Positions 44,144 to 55,550 are shown, counted from the first letter of the stretch. The stretch is 64,000 nucleotides of DNA from Echria macrotheca (GCA_030411725.1 MU839836.1:310001-374000), one strand, 5' to 3'. The notes: generated from the letters alone by a model not told the origin. A program made the numbers and translations.

Positions 44144-45311
44144 ATGTCCGCCGTCTTTGCTGCCCTAACTGTCCTGCAAATGTTACAAACCCCTCGCAGG
44201 TCAGAAAAGTCAAGGAGTGACAAGAGGAAAGGGTCAACATCATCGGACAGCGACAAATTGAAAGCATCAACAAGGTCATCCCACATCAACGACATGAAGA
44301 AATTTATCAAAACAGCACACGGATATTCAGAACCAGGTCCCCTCGAGCGTTCTACCAAGACAGGGGGTTGCCGACTGCCAAAACTTGACTTGATCGCCAG
44401 TGCCTGGGCGGCTCGCCGGGGTCTCGAACAGCACGAAATCGACGCTCATCTCTCGGAGAAGCTAGCGGCCGACCTCGCAAGACCCTTTGGCCAGTCAACA
44501 GGGCGTGGGTTCTCATTCACACAGTTTAGGACCCACGGCTCTTACAGCACCGTTAGCATGCGGCAACGGGATGTCTGGTCGCCCTGGATGTGGCCCGGTA
44601 ACATAACATCGCTGCGGACCCTTTACGAAATCGGCCATGTTATCACACATGCTGACCCAATCTGCCCACACCTTCGGTGGGCCGACGAATATCCCTTTCT
44701 TGTGCCGAACATGGCCAATTTTACCCGTCTTGATCAACAGCTTAGTAGTGAGGAGGAAGCTCGCCGAATTGCTACCTTCTCGCTACCTATCACTGCTTTG
44801 TATGGTGATACTACCCCCTTGCTACTAGAGAGCGCATCTATACACAAGCGGCTCCAATGTGCACTATTCCACAAGGTCGACTGCATGTGTTACCACAGCA
44901 TCGCATTTGGTGCCCTGTACGTACCCATCTAGACATCCACCCTCCTCTCTGAATAAAAGCCCGCTAACAGGCCGCAGGAAATGCTGTCCACTCTGCGATA
45001 CCGACTTCGCCATCAATATAGCGCCTGATGCCGCTCCGGGTTGGCCCGATGCACGGGTGTTGGTATTCACTACGTGGAAATGCCTGGGCGACGGCACCAA
45101 GAGATCTCGTTATTGGCGGTCACATCAGACGCCGGCAGAGCCAGGTTCAGAACGGCACTACGGGCCTGGACACGCGCACTGGACCTATGAGTCGGGTTCT
45201 TGCAAGTTGAAGCACACGATCAATGTCCCCGAGATACAGCGCCTCATCGCTTTGGCTCGCTCGAGTCCGAAGGGATGTCCGCCGCAGTATTCGCCGATCC
45301 AGCATGCCTGA
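44144..45311 (+). CDS. F-box-like fungal hypothetical protein
   Basis: Exons 44144-44916 and 44978-45311, in phase across a 61-bp intron (GTACGT...GCCGCAG, CGCTAAC branch), encode 368 residues from MSAVFAALTVLQMLQTPRRS. The middle has charged helices and HITHADPICPHLRW. The C-part has CCPLCDTDFAIN, VLVFTTWKCLGDG and RYWRSHQ. The CP-C-TDF...WK-LG...W-SH pattern is common in fungal F-box-associated hypothetical proteins, but no clear F-box is visible at the N-end. The CPLC pair may bind metal. Function unknown. Confidence 0.7.
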
Positions 45312-46366
45312 GCATCGACTGGATTGGGATGAATCGCATACTGGATGCATTATTTCTCGTCATCAGAAGTGCTCCAGAGCTGGTAACCCCGCAGTTTATG
45401 TCCACTGCGATCGATGTATTAGATGTTAGTAAGACGATCAGTAATGAGTACAACACAGTTCAGAATATTAGCAAGTATTAAGTGCACCACTAAATTGGTG
45501 GCCAGACTACCCCAAAATTCGCAAGAAGATACAAGCAACTAGGCCATTTCTCTAGACTGAAGTCTCTGTACCGTGGTGTAAAAATACAGCACCGCCCGTC
45601 TCGCGACTTGAAGTACTGGAGGCAGGAGAGGCTTAAGGCGCTACTTGTCCTTCAAAGCTATTGGAACAGTTAAACTAGGACATCGGGGTTTTGGAGGATT
45701 GTTATGCCCCCTTTTAGACGCCCTAATTAAACCTATTTCGTGTCAGAATCTTGGGGGTCAAGCAAATGTGCAACAAGGACTGGTTGTTCTAAAGCTAGAT
45801 GCGCATACTCAAATTCTCACAACAGGGTCCGAGTTACACTACGTTTATATACCCATGTGCCCACCTCCAAGGAAACTGAACGAAACCGCTTCCGTGCTTA
45901 CCGTCTTCCTCTGGCTCCCAAAAGCGCAAGTGAGGCGCCAACTAGCTGCGCCGTCAATTTAATGTGAAGATATCAAAGCCGTGATCATTCGGAAGGTCAT
46001 GGGGATCGGGGATCTGGCATTCTGCTGGCTGCTGTGGGTGTGGGTCTTCGGGCATCCTGACAAAGGGGGTAGGAAGCCTTTCCGGGGCAATTGGTATCAT
46101 TTTCGGAAGTCGCAGAGGTGCATGTTCTTCACAGTTCTCGCAGCTAGCAAGTATGGCGATGATCAGAGAGAAGGGATGAGACACGGGGCAGATGATCCAA
46201 AAGTGATGTGATGCCCCGTAACAACGTAAAGTGCAATCAGGCCTGGGGTAGGTATTAATCTGAGATGGAAGTTGTTGAGGTCCTTAACGCTTTCCATTTC
46301 CTGACATGAGACCGTCCGGACCTTATGGGAGGAAGGTGAGAGCCGTTCGCGTCTGGTAAGTAGCTA
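45312..46366. other. Intergenic, no supported gene
   Basis: Short frames at 45645-45967 and 45981-46211 lack domains and mutual phase. Confidence 0.35.
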
Positions 46367-46534
46367 TTGACGTTTGATGAGGAGCAAGGACGGCTTTCAG
46401 GCAACTCTCGAATGTATATAATAGTATCCATCTGTCCGTCTCTTCTCTGTTCATTCTTTGATAGACAGAGCGTGTACTCAGCTGCCTTTTTTTCTTCGCT
46501 GCGACTCGATTTTCTATTGTTTGAACAGTTGAAG
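46367..46534 (+). promoter_or_regulatory. Promoter/leader of the repeat-borne ORF
   Basis: Contains ATGTATATAATAGTATCC (TATA-like, about 46411) and a pyrimidine-rich leader ending TTGAACAGTTGAAG before ATG 46535. The block is conserved in the inverted copy at 32.9-33.1 kb, so it belongs to a repeat family. Confidence 0.45.
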
Positions 46535-47011
46535 ATGTCGGACGAGCGCGCCATTGTCGACGCTGATGGCGAGCCGACGGTCGCCAATGCCCTCATTGCC
46601 CTCGCCAATGCCCTCATGGCCCTCGCCGAGGGCACTAAAGCTCTCGCTAGGGCCATCACCACCATCACCGAGGCTGTCACCACCGTCGCCACCGCGATCA
46701 CCGAGTCTGGCACCAAGGCCGGCAACACGGCGGCCCAAGAGCTAGCCACCGCCGTTGCCCGGGCCACCCCGGCACCCCCTACCCTCCCGTCCCGCCTCAA
46801 CTCGCTGGTACTCCGCGCCAGCCATGGTGACCCGGTGGCAATAGCCCGGCTGGCCGACATCGAGGCGTCGCTAGCTCCGACCCCGGCCCCGGCCCCGGCC
46901 CCGACACCGAACCCCCGTCTCCTCCCTCCCACCAACCCTAACGACCTCCCTAGCTGCGCCAGGGAAACCACCTCCTCATCTGTCCGCCGCCGCCGAAACC
47001 ACTCCGACTAA
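46535..47011 (+). CDS. Repeat-borne small protein, Ala/Pro-rich
   Basis: ATG 46535 opens 158 codons: MSDERAIVDADGEPTVANAL, then a long Ala-rich amphipathic region (ALARAITTITEAVTTVATAI) of coiled-coil type, SRLNSLVLRASHGDPVAIAR, a PAPAPAPAP linker and a basic end (SSSVRRRRNHSD). Both its leader and its first codons recur in a decayed inverted copy at 32.8-33.1 kb, so it belongs to a dispersed element, not a single-copy gene. I do not recognise the family. A gag-like or accessory ORF of a transposon is possible. The antisense frame is also long because of the Ala/Pro composition. Confidence 0.45.
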   Translation: MSDERAIVDADGEPTVANALIALANALMALAEGTKALARAITTITEAVTTVATAITESGTKAGNTAAQELATAVARATPAPPTLPSRLNSLVLRASHGDPVAIARLADIEASLAPTPAPAPAPTPNPRLLPPTNPNDLPSCARETTSSSVRRRRNHSD

Positions 47012-47690
47012 GGAGTCCGCGCCCCTCCCTCAAGTGGAGCCAAACCACTATAGAAAGAGATCTCTATAGAAAGGAAGACCCTTGGAAACCCCAGACGGGG
47101 GGCAGCGAAGTCGTACTTTAGCACTCCAACATGAAGATGGACCAGATGTGTAGCAGATTTCATCAAGGCAGTCACGCGCACACACCGCCGCCTCTCAAAC
47201 GTCTTTGCCCTCTCAATCGCCGCCACCACGGCCGGGTCCCGATTAGGCCCCTTGTTCTGGTCATACAGCGCGCGCTATATCGGTCAGCCCCTCTCTCAGT
47301 TTGATCTTTTAGGGTGTGTTCTTTTCATCTGGATTTCTTGCTGAACGCGTTTGCTGACTCGTATCCAGGAAATCGTTCCAGTGGCATCGATGCGAAAATC
47401 AAGGTTTCCGAACTTCCTCAACACGACCGAGAGGATTCGAATGGTTATTCAATACGAGGCTGGGGAATATTGCTGGGCCACCACGGCCATTCCTGTATTT
47501 AGCCAGGACTGCCCATCAGGGCAGTCCACCACCACTCACTAGATACGATTGATTGATTGACCACGCTTTTGCTTGGCTTTTGTTTTTCCGGGCCTTCGCC
47601 CATCAAGTATCCTGCTTGCAGACGGCTTCAATTTGGCCAATACCCAACCACAGCATCACACAGCCAAACGCAACCCCCATCACCCTTCCT
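47012..47690. other. Intergenic, no gene seen
   Basis: A short AGAAAGAGATCTCTATAGAAAG repeat lies at 47052-47075. The stretch ends at the stop of the GT25 gene. Confidence 0.35.
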
Positions 47691-49121
47691 TCATGCCTCC
47701 TCCTTATCTGGAAACTGATCCACCAAATCCCCCATCCCACCCCCCCTAACCAACCTTCCCATATTCAACCTCACACTCAACCTCAAATACGGCGTCAGCT
47801 CCTTCTCCTTGTTAATAAACCCCCCACCCGGCGCCGAAATATCCGACGCACCCCCGCTGCCAAAGTGGTGACTAAAAAGCGGCGGCTGCACCGTCACACA
47901 AACCGGCGCCTTGCCCATCTTGATACTCGTATCCTTCTGTCCCGTTACCCTCCCGTCCGCATCGACATAAGCCCCATCACACCAGTCCTTCAACATAAAA
48001 TCCCACCCGTTCGTCAAAGTCTGCAGTCCAAACCGCCACAGCAACTTCCGCGCGCCCTGCTGGCTCACCGCGTACGCCTGCGTACACGTCGTCCCGCTCG
48101 AGGCGTGCACGACGCGCGTGTGGGCGGGATACTCGTCGGCCATGGCGTCCCTCAGCGCGAACGGGTGGGCTTTCATGTCGTCTAGGCCCGGGACGGTGGG
48201 ATCGTTGGGGATGACGACGCGGAGCAGGGGCGGACGCTGGGACGGGTCTGTCGGGATGCTCGTCTGGCCCTTTTCCGGGTCCTCCTCGGCCGTGGACGGA
48301 CGCTTGGGAAACTCGGTGCCGCAATGGCCCAGCCAGAGGACGTCCCAGTCGTCTCCGTATGCCGTCACCTTCGGTTTGAGGTCCTTGGGAAGCTGCGAGA
48401 GAGAAAATTCCAGCGGCGATTGCTCGCCCGGGGCGGACGTGTACATTCTCGACACCGGCTTCGAGCCAGACGTCCCGACCGGCTGGGTGAACGCCCTCGC
48501 CGCCTGCGCGAACACCTGGAGCTGCGACTTGATGCGAACATCCCAGTCGGCGTCGTCCTCGAGGATAAGCGCGCTGGTGAGGTTCCGCTCGACAATCCTA
48601 GTCCGTCCGTCAGAACATCTTCCCCCCTTTTGTCTCCTTGAGGGGGGGAAAAACCCACTGCTGCAACGCATCCATATGCGCCCTCCACGACCCCCTATTC
48701 CCCCTCGAGATGTTTCTATCCAGACTATCCCCCGGCACCACCCTATCCGAAACATCCTTCCCCGCGACCCCCATAATCCACTCGACCTGAATCCCCGACA
48801 CCGCCGCAGCCAGCGTCAACGCATCGCGCCGGTCCGTCCGCTCGGGCAGGTTGATCGCAAACACCTTCTCAAACTACCTCCCGTTAGCTCCCATCTCGTC
48901 CCATTCCATACCCCAGAAGAACAAAGCCAAAAACAGGTACATACCCCAAGCGTGCCATTCAAAATCTCCAACGCCTCAGACCCCCTCCCGGAAACCTGGA
49001 GATACTGCAACGGCGACAGATCGCGGAACCGCGCCGCCGGCCGCCCGCCGTAGCCGAACAGCACGAACAGCGCCGCGAGCGCGATCAGGACGAAGACGAC
49101 GACGCGGTGGCTGAGCAGCAT
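47691..49121 (-). CDS. Glycosyltransferase family 25 protein, type II membrane
   Basis: Three exons (49121-48945, 48873-48659, 48597-47691) give 432 residues; introns are 71 bp (GTATGT...GGTAG) and 61 bp (GTGGGT...ACTAG). The start has a good context (ACCATGC). Residues 5-27 form a signal anchor (VVVFVLIALAALFVLFGYGG). Then come FAINLPERTDRRDAL and the acidic LILEDDADWD (about 141-150), equivalent to the metal/sugar-nucleotide-binding motif of GT25 enzymes. Next is the WDVLWLGHCGTEFP block, and a late GWDFMLKDWCDGAY followed by QPPLFSHHFG. GT25 enzymes transfer hexoses, for example galactose to hydroxylysine or LPS cores; fungal members are probably Golgi or ER enzymes of cell-wall or protein glycosylation with unknown substrate. 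Confidence 0.85.
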
Positions 49122-49902
49122 GGTGGCTCGTGGGTTTCCTGTCAGGACATCTAGATAGGCGACAAACAAAAAAAAAGATTGGTTGAGATGAGGTGACGTT
49201 GGATTTGAGAATCGTCGCGTCAATGCGCCGAACCCGACAGGACAATAAAAAAAAAGATCGGCAAGAACCGAGCCGACCGATAAATGTACAATATAGGTAC
49301 ATTACGTGGATACCTTAGCTTGGCTTGGATTTTGTCTTTGGGTAAATGCGGATAATGTAAGGGGCGTCCGGACGGGTAGGAGGGGGGTCTCAACCTGGTT
49401 GTGGTACCGAGATCACGGACGAAAAAGCCCGAACGCCTGGTTACCTACCTACCTAAACTACCTTAGTACTAAATAGCCACTGGAAAGTGAGGTCAGGTAG
49501 TAAAATAAGAGCACACCGTTACCAAGTCTGTTGTCACCATGGCCATCTCTCTAGATCTCTTGTTCGTTGGATTCATCAGCCTGTCAAATTGCAGACCACC
49601 ATCACAGGGACATGGACAGGATATCCCCAGCTCGCTCATTGTCACGGCAGGCTCTGTCACGGAGGAGCACGACTAGGTACCGGCCTATAGACGAGGTAAC
49701 TCTTTTTTTTTTCCCTTCTTCTTGAAAAAAAAACAACGCTTCGACTCTAACCATAGACAGCTACCCATGCCACACGAGAACGACCGCTTCAACAATTGCC
49801 CAGCACCACAGACCATCGTTGTTCCGCCCCCATAACCTCTCTGTTGACTCCATCGCTTCTCTGTATTTGTCTCGGTTTCGACCGCTCACGATTCTCGCCG
49901 GT
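49122..49902. other. Intergenic, poly-A/T tracts
   Basis: CAAAAAAAAAGAT and TTTTTTTTTTCCC tracts and CCTACCTACCTAAACTACCT microsatellite. No gene. Confidence 0.4.
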
Positions 49903-51435
49903 TCAGTTCTGCGGCCCTTCCCCGTCCTCCTTGCTTCCGGCCACTTTACCGAATATCTCCTCCTCCGGTACCAAGAGACGAATGTTTGTAGGAGGCCGAA
50001 TGCCGGCGATTATTTGGTTGTTCCGGCTCCAGCTTCGCAGGTGTAGCGCGGTCTGAACAGCGATCCTTGGGTCGTATAAGTTGCCAGGGTCTGGGAGCCA
50101 CTCCTTTGCTTCCAATTTACCAAGCGGGAGTTCCGCATACCACCGCCCCTCATAGTCTTTCACCACGCGCCTGCTCCTATTCGTGTTAATCAACTGTTCC
50201 ACCCTGGATCGGACGCCCGGGGGGCACTTGTTCCCCATGTACATGATGAGGGAGATGGACTGCTAATCATACGCGAATTTCCGTACATCAGCGAGCATGA
50301 AATGAACATCGCGTACCGGCACGTGATCTGATCCGTTTACGCACATCTCCGGTCTCCACTCTCGAATATTTTGGAGATGCTTGGCCCAGCAGTTGAGACA
50401 CAGGTATCGAACCCCCAGAAGTTGCCCTGGCTGGACTGCAATCGCGAAATGGCGTATATTGGGCAAGTCAGACGGCATAGTTAGCCCGCCTATGCTACTG
50501 CTTGCAAGTGATCCTGGGGGGGTGTAAAAGCAAACAATGTCGGCTTCCGCGTGAGACAACTCGACTTTTCCAGTGTAGCACGATGCCCATGCCCATGCGT
50601 GATACTTGTGTTGAAGGTTCGGACGCCCATTCATGGCTTCCTGGACGGTACCTACGTTCTTGCCGCGTGGAATCCATATTTTATGGTGGTTGGTTTCCTT
50701 ATTATCGAGGCGAAACTCGAAGAAACAGAGAAGTCCGCCGAAAACAGGGCCGTTATGCCGTACTTCGCCGGTGTGTTCTGGAGGCTGAGGTGTGACGTGT
50801 GAGCCGCCCCAATCCTAGACGGCCGGGCTCATACGTCGCTTGAAAGTTTGCGGCTCGGCGAGGACGTCATCGCGCGGAGGGTTGTCGGGTGGGTTCTGGC
50901 TGCTCGATGTTTGGGGCAACCCAAAGGCGGGGTTGCTAGATGTTAAGTTGCTCGATGTTTGGGGCAACCAAAAGGCGGGGTTGCTCGGTGGAAAGTTGCT
51001 CGATGCTTGGGGTAACTCAAAGCCAGGGTTTCTCGATGGGAAGTTGCTCGATGTTTGGGGTAACTCAAAGCCAGGGTTTCTCGATGGGAAGTTGCTCGAT
51101 GAAAAGTTGCTCGATGTTTGGGGTAACTCAAAGTCAAAGTTGTTCGATGTTTCGAGCCACTCAAAGCCAGGGTTACTCGATGGGAAGTTGCTCGATGTTT
51201 GGGGTAACTCAAAGGCAGGGTTGCTCGGTGGAAAGTTGCTCGATGTTGAGACGCTCGATGTTTGGGGTAACCCAGACCCGAAGTTGCTAGTATTGGCCCA
51301 GGGGGAAAGCATCGGGTTCTGCTGTGGTCTGTTGTGCTCCGCAAGTCTGTCGCCGTCCTGACCATCGTCTCCTGATGCGCCTTGGTTACCACCGGCCACA
51401 GGGGGCCACTGCCACCAGAGGTTCTCTTCAGACAT
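49903..51435 (-). pseudogene. 48-bp-repeat protein, frame interrupted by one TAG
   Basis: Exon 1 (51435-50835, MSEENLWWQWPPVAGGNQ) is mostly a tandem array of 16-codon units (LPQTSSNFPSRNPGFE). Intron 50778-50834 (GTATGA...CTCCAG) leads in phase to exon 2 (from 50777): GLLCFFEFRLDNKETNHHKI, HAWAWASCYTGKVELSHAEA, LPNIRHFAIAVQPGQLLGVR and YLCLNCWAKHL. At 50265-50263 a TAG stops it (371 residues), but the same frame continues QSISLIMYMGNKCPPGVRSR and on to 49903, ending EGPQN. The continuation reads as coding (KDYEGRWYAELPLGKLEAKE), so the TAG looks like a nonsense change in a protein of about 490 residues. No domain name is certain; the second part resembles fungal 2EXR-type hypothetical proteins. 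Confidence 0.6.
50900..51290 (-). repeat. 48-bp coding tandem repeat
   Basis: Units of 48 bp (GATGTTTGGGGTAACTCAAA...) start at 50906, 50954, 51002 and 51050, then a 63-bp spaced unit and further imperfect copies. The length is always a multiple of three, so the array keeps frame and encodes LPQTSSNFP-SNPGFE repeats. Confidence 0.85.
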
Positions 51436-52145
51436 GCTGATCCTTGAGACTGTGAGGTAGTGAATGACAGAAACGAATGCCAGTTGAAAAGACGCATGGC
51501 GAGGTTCAGGACCTCAAACTGATTGCGGGCGGGCAGCCGAGGTTTATATCGTCCATCAGCTCCAGCACAGTGAGCAGGGGCACCATTCACCTCAGGCTAT
51601 GCAGAGCGTGTCATTCCTCACCGCACTGCGCCCATTGACCATTTGAGGAAGGAAAACATCAACTGCAGGAAAGCGCATCTACGATTTCCGTCTGTAAGGA
51701 AGGGTGTTGGCTTGAGAGGCCGTCTGGTCTGCCATTACCTTCTGGCGGTAAATGGCAGGGAAGTCATTCGCAACCGACGTTGAGACTTCCAAGTCGAGGC
51801 CACCCACATTACGTCGTCCACTGCAGCTTATCGCCGAGAGTCACAGCAGCAGCGAGGCGGGGTTGTGCATCGGCCTGAGCTCAGCTGGTCTGCTCGCGTG
51901 GCTGGCTGTGCCTAGCTTTGTCCTCCTTCGCCCGCAGGGCGGCACAGCTGAGTGATCGCCTCTGTCCTTTATTACATGGCCCAGTGCCGTCGATTGTTCA
52001 TCTTGCATCCATCCGCCTTTAGCCCCAACCCGCGACCACGGTATTTGGACCCGACGAGGCGAGGCGCCCTTGCGACACGACAGCTACCGTATCAGATCAG
52101 CAAATCCCATCGACACGTATCGCGCAGCCAGCGGCAACAGCGACC
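51436..52145. other. Intergenic between divergent genes
   Basis: No supported gene. It includes the upstream region of the TB2/DP1 gene. Confidence 0.35.
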
Positions 52146-53333
52146 ATGTTTGACATCTTCGCCAAGATCCTCTCGTACGTCACCGCCCGAATCTGCCCCT
52201 CGTTTCGCCCGCGAACTGACCAGCAACAACAGCTCGATTGCCTCCTTCCTCTTCCCCCTCTTCGCCAGCTACAAGGCGCTCAAGACGTCGGACCCTAGCC
52301 AGCTTACACCATGGCTGATGTACTGGGTCGTCCTCGCCTGCGCGCTCCTCGTTGAGTCGTGGACCGAGTGGTTCCTGGTCTGGTATGTCACGGCTGCCCC
52401 GCACCTGGCTGGGATGTCCGGCCGCCTGCTGACCCGCCACCTTCCAGGATCCCCCTCTACGCCTACATCCGCCTGCTCTTCCTGCTCTACCTCGTCCTTC
52501 CCCAGACCCAAGGCGCCCAGATCATCTATCGCACCTACGTCCACCCGTGGCTGCACGAGAACGAAGCGGCCATCGAGGACTTCATCGCCTCGGCCCACGA
52601 GCGCCTCCGCGCGGCCGGCATTTCATACCTCAAACGCGCCATCGAGCTGCTAAAGACCAACGTTCTCGGACTCCCGCCCTCGCCCGAGCCCGCCGCCGCC
52701 TCGGCCGCCGAGCCGCAGACGCCGCAGGGCTACACGCAGTCCCTGCTTGCACGCTTCAGCCTCCCCGCGGCGCGATGGCCCGCTAACACGGGCGCCGCGG
52801 GCTCTGACTTTTACAGTTTCCTCGCGTCGGCCGTCAGCGCCGCCACCAGCGCCGCGGGCAGCACCACGGGGACCGACGCCCGCGGTGCCCCGGCCGATCT
52901 TGCCTCGTCGACATCGACGCTCGTCCCCGAATCGATCCGCGGTACTACGGCCCGCATGTCCTTCATCCAGGCGCAGCGCGAGCGCATCCAGATCGTGTTG
53001 TCCGCGCTCGACCGCGAGGCCACGCAGCTGCAGGGAGAGACTGGGGGCCCAACTGACGGATCCGGCGCGTCCGGCGAGAGGCTTTCGACGCGGTCTCTGA
53101 GCGAACAGAGCGGCCTCAGCGGCCTGAGTAAGAGCAAGTCGGAAGCCGACTTTGAGAAGCTCGAGGCCGAGAGCGGCGCCGAGGAGATGGACGAGGATAC
53201 CGGCGTTCGGCGGAGAGGGGTTACGCCCAACGCAAGCTCGTCTGGAGGTGGCTCGTGGATGCCATGGGGCTGGGGTGGCAGTAACACGCCGACGGGGGAG
53301 AGCTCGGCACGGAGCTCTGGGCTGGAGAAGTAG
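52146..53333 (+). CDS. TB2/DP1/HVA22 family ER-shaping protein
   Basis: Exons 52146-52174, 52233-52382 and 52448-53333 join in phase across introns of 58 bp (GTACGT...ACAG, ACTGAC branch) and 65 bp (GTATGT...TCCAG) to give 354 residues. The start MFDIFAKILSSIASFLFPLF is followed by ASYKALKTSDPSQLTPWLMY, two hydrophobic hairpins (WVVLACALLVESWTEWFLVW; IPLYAYIRLLFLLYLVLPQT) and QIIYRTYVHPWLHENE. These are the conserved blocks of the TB2/DP1/HVA22 (REEP/Yop1) family, which bends ER membranes into tubules. The long C-terminal extension (about 220 residues: Ser/Thr-rich with a helical IQAQRERIQIVLSALDRE) is like that of fungal HVA22-like proteins and unlike yeast Yop1, which is near 180 residues. 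Confidence 0.9.
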
Positions 53334-53627
53334 TGTTGGTCATAGAAGCGACTGGGACGGAAGGATCAGGGTTGGCGTTATTGTTTGTATGTCATGGCAT
53401 TTAAGACCATAGACCGGGCCGCAAGGGTCGGTGTCGGATCGCTGCAGCATACAGGATGCAGAGATTGTATCAATATTTGGGAAATAATAGTGGTGAGCTC
53501 ACTCGGCTGCCCGTGGATTTGTCTATGTCCAGATTTATTGTACACATACAATGCGCCGTCTATCGCTTGTCAACATGATTATAGTACAGTTCTCTTTTCC
53601 CCGCCCCCGGCTAGAAGTGTGCAGACA
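53334..53627. other. Short convergent intergenic region
   Basis: Shared 3' region of the TB2/DP1 gene (plus) and MGM101 (minus); no hairpin terminator applies in a eukaryote. Confidence 0.4.
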
Positions 53628-54625
53628 CTACCTCTTGACCTCGCGGTAAGGATATTCCACGGAGCCGTCCTTGAGCTTCCAGATCTGGCGGCGCTTCTTG
53701 TTGACGACGTGCTCGACCCAGACCTCCTCACACTGCGTCTTCTTGAACTCGCGGATGAAGCGCGGGTCCCACAGCTCCGAGGCGATGCCGATGTCCTTGC
53801 AGCAGCGCATCAGCGCGTTGGATTTGCACCCCTCGCCGGCCGTGGGGATCGTCTCCTCGGAGAAGTAGGCGCATTCGCCGCGGGCGATGGCTACGAATCT
53901 GTGTTTTGCCATTGTTAGATTTTCTGCTCCTCATTGCCGGAGGACCTGGAAAGGGGGGAAACGGGGGAGGGTACATACCGTCCGTGTACGATCAGGGCGA
54001 ATTCTCTTGTGACGACGCGCTCGCCGACCACTAGCTCGCCACGCGGGGCCAGGCCCCAGCCGCCTGGGCCGAAGGCCGCGTTTAAGATGCGGCGGTACTT
54101 GATCTCGGGCATGTAGATGATGCCGTCGGGCTTGATCTCGACGTCGAGCGGGTTTATGTCCTTAAGGAGGATAGCTGCTGCCTCGGGAGAGAAGGGCGTG
54201 GTGGAGAGGCCGTGGAAGGAGGATGACCAGTCTATTGGGGCGTTGCTCTCGCCATTGCTGGTGCTCGGGGTACTCGACGGGCCGCCCAGCGCCGAGGCAA
54301 AGGCTCCGCTTGCGGGGGATGTTGGTGTTGGGATTGTCGCGGCCAGGTCGACGTCGACTTCGGACGCGCTCACGGAGGGGGGGACGGCGGCTTGTGGGTC
54401 GATCTGGCTCTCGCTCAATTCGCGGGATATGCCCAGCTTGACGCCCGTGCTGTTCAACCTGGGGCGAGCGCTGGGGCGAGCGCTGGTGTTTGCTGGAGTC
54501 CGTTTGGGGGTGGCGGTTGCGCTGGTCGCTGCGGTGCGCGCGATAGTGAGACAAAGGGGATATGGCCGGAGGGATGGGGGCGTCGGCCGTACCGGCCGGA
54601 CGAGCTGGAGGGCGCGCGATCGCAT
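53628..54625 (-). CDS. MGM101: Mitochondrial genome maintenance protein MGM101
   Basis: Exons 54625-53979 and 53898-53628 join across an 80-bp intron (GTATGT...ACACAG) to give 305 residues. The first 130 residues are basic and Ser/Thr/Pro-rich, as expected of a mitochondrial targeting and linker region. The core (about 131-305) is highly conserved: IDWSSSFHGLSTTPFSPEAA, DVEIKPDGIIYMPEIKYRRI, AFGPGGWGLAPRGEL, EGCKSNALMRCCKDIGIASE and LWDPRFIREFKK. Mgm101 is a Rad52-like single-strand annealing protein of mitochondrial nucleoids needed for mtDNA repair and maintenance. Length and motif order match fungal orthologs. It lies immediately downstream of COA4, on the same strand, so two mitochondrial genes adjoin; co-regulation is speculative. 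Confidence 0.95.
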
Positions 54626-54860
54626 CTTGTGAGTGGTGGTGGGGCGGAGGTTGCGTGGTGCGGACGAGAGATGCAGAGGATGGGAAATTTGGGATGGGAT
54701 TGATGGCTGGGAGCTTGGGCCACCTCGGCGGTTTTGACGAGTTGGAATTGTTAAAGTTAGCTTCGACGCAGCAACAACAGAAATACTCAGCAGGTAGAAT
54801 CTATTCGGAAAGATACAAAACATTATAGACGAGATATTTCGTTATTTGTTATGAATCTTT

Positions 54861-55447
54861 TCATGCATCTTTAGTATCAGTCCTTTCGTCGTTGCCCTGC
54901 GCCTTCCAGCATCGCCTGAATCTCTCCATCTGATAACCCGCATCAAGTCAGTCTTCTGTCGACCGTAAAAACCGTCGTCGTGAAAGACACGCTCACCTCG
55001 TCCTTGCAAGCCCGCCAGTCCTTTTTCTCGTAGTAACAGTCGGTCATTTTGGCATTCTCATCTTTCACGACCAAGAAAAAGAACAATTAGCGTCATCTTC
55101 ATTTCCGGAGTCCAGCCATCGGGTCTCGGAATCCGCGGGACGGACGATCCCCCATTCTGTCTCTCTCTCGTCGTCGCTTTATAGGGCTGAACGTACCTGC
55201 GCAACCGGTACTGAAGATGCGCTTGTCCCTGCAGATTGGGCGCAGCCAGTGAGCGATATTTTTCTGGTCATTTTTGGGGGCCGGTTTGGGAAAGAAATTT
55301 TGCCTGTGTCTGGGGGACCTTAGATCTGGACGACAGAAAAAAAAAACTCGCTCACCACTCATCCGGCTCGTCATCATCCTGCTGAGCTGCCGGTTCTTGC
55401 TCCGCTGGTTTCGACTCGGGTTCCGCCTTTGACGTTGTCGACCCCAT
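54861..55447 (-). CDS. COA4: Cytochrome c oxidase assembly factor 4 (COA4/CMC3-like)
   Basis: Four small exons (55447-55356, 55228-55197, 55061-54997, 54929-54861) join in phase into 85 residues; introns of 127, 135 and 67 bp have GTGAGC, GTACGT and GTGAGC donors. After an acidic start (MGSTTSKAEPESKPAEQEPA) the frame reads WDKRIFSTGCADENAKMTDC, CYYEKKDWRAC and FRRCW. The two Cys pairs with nine residues between partners mark a twin CX9C (CHCH) protein imported through the Mia40/Erv1 disulfide relay. The DKRI-TGC...KKDWR-C pattern is that of Coa4 (Cmc3), a cytochrome c oxidase assembly factor. It is divergently paired with BPL1; the start codons are 103 bp apart. Its start is firm; the third acceptor (AAAG) is weaker. 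Confidence 0.85.
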
Positions 55448-55550
55448 TGTGCTGCGAGGAAAGTTGGATTGGTGGGTGTTGAGTGGAAGTCTCAATCGCT
55501 GTTTGAGTCTCTGCACGGCGCTGTAGGGAGTCCAGCCCCTGCATCCCAAC
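55448..55550. promoter_or_regulatory. 103-bp bidirectional promoter region (COA4/BPL1)
   Basis: All promoter and leader DNA between ATG 55447 (minus) and ATG 55551 (plus) is 103 bp. No TATA box is evident. Short divergent promoters of this kind are common in filamentous fungi, so joint regulation is possible but not shown. Confidence 0.5.

Noticed and set aside
48118..49053. 311-codon plus-strand open frame across the GT25 gene
   Set aside because: Antisense shadow; it runs through the introns of the GT25 gene and lacks any family resemblance.
50900..51290. Direct repeats that could suggest a CRISPR-like array
   Set aside because: The repeats are 48 bp, contiguous and keep frame in a eukaryotic coding sequence; there are no spacers.
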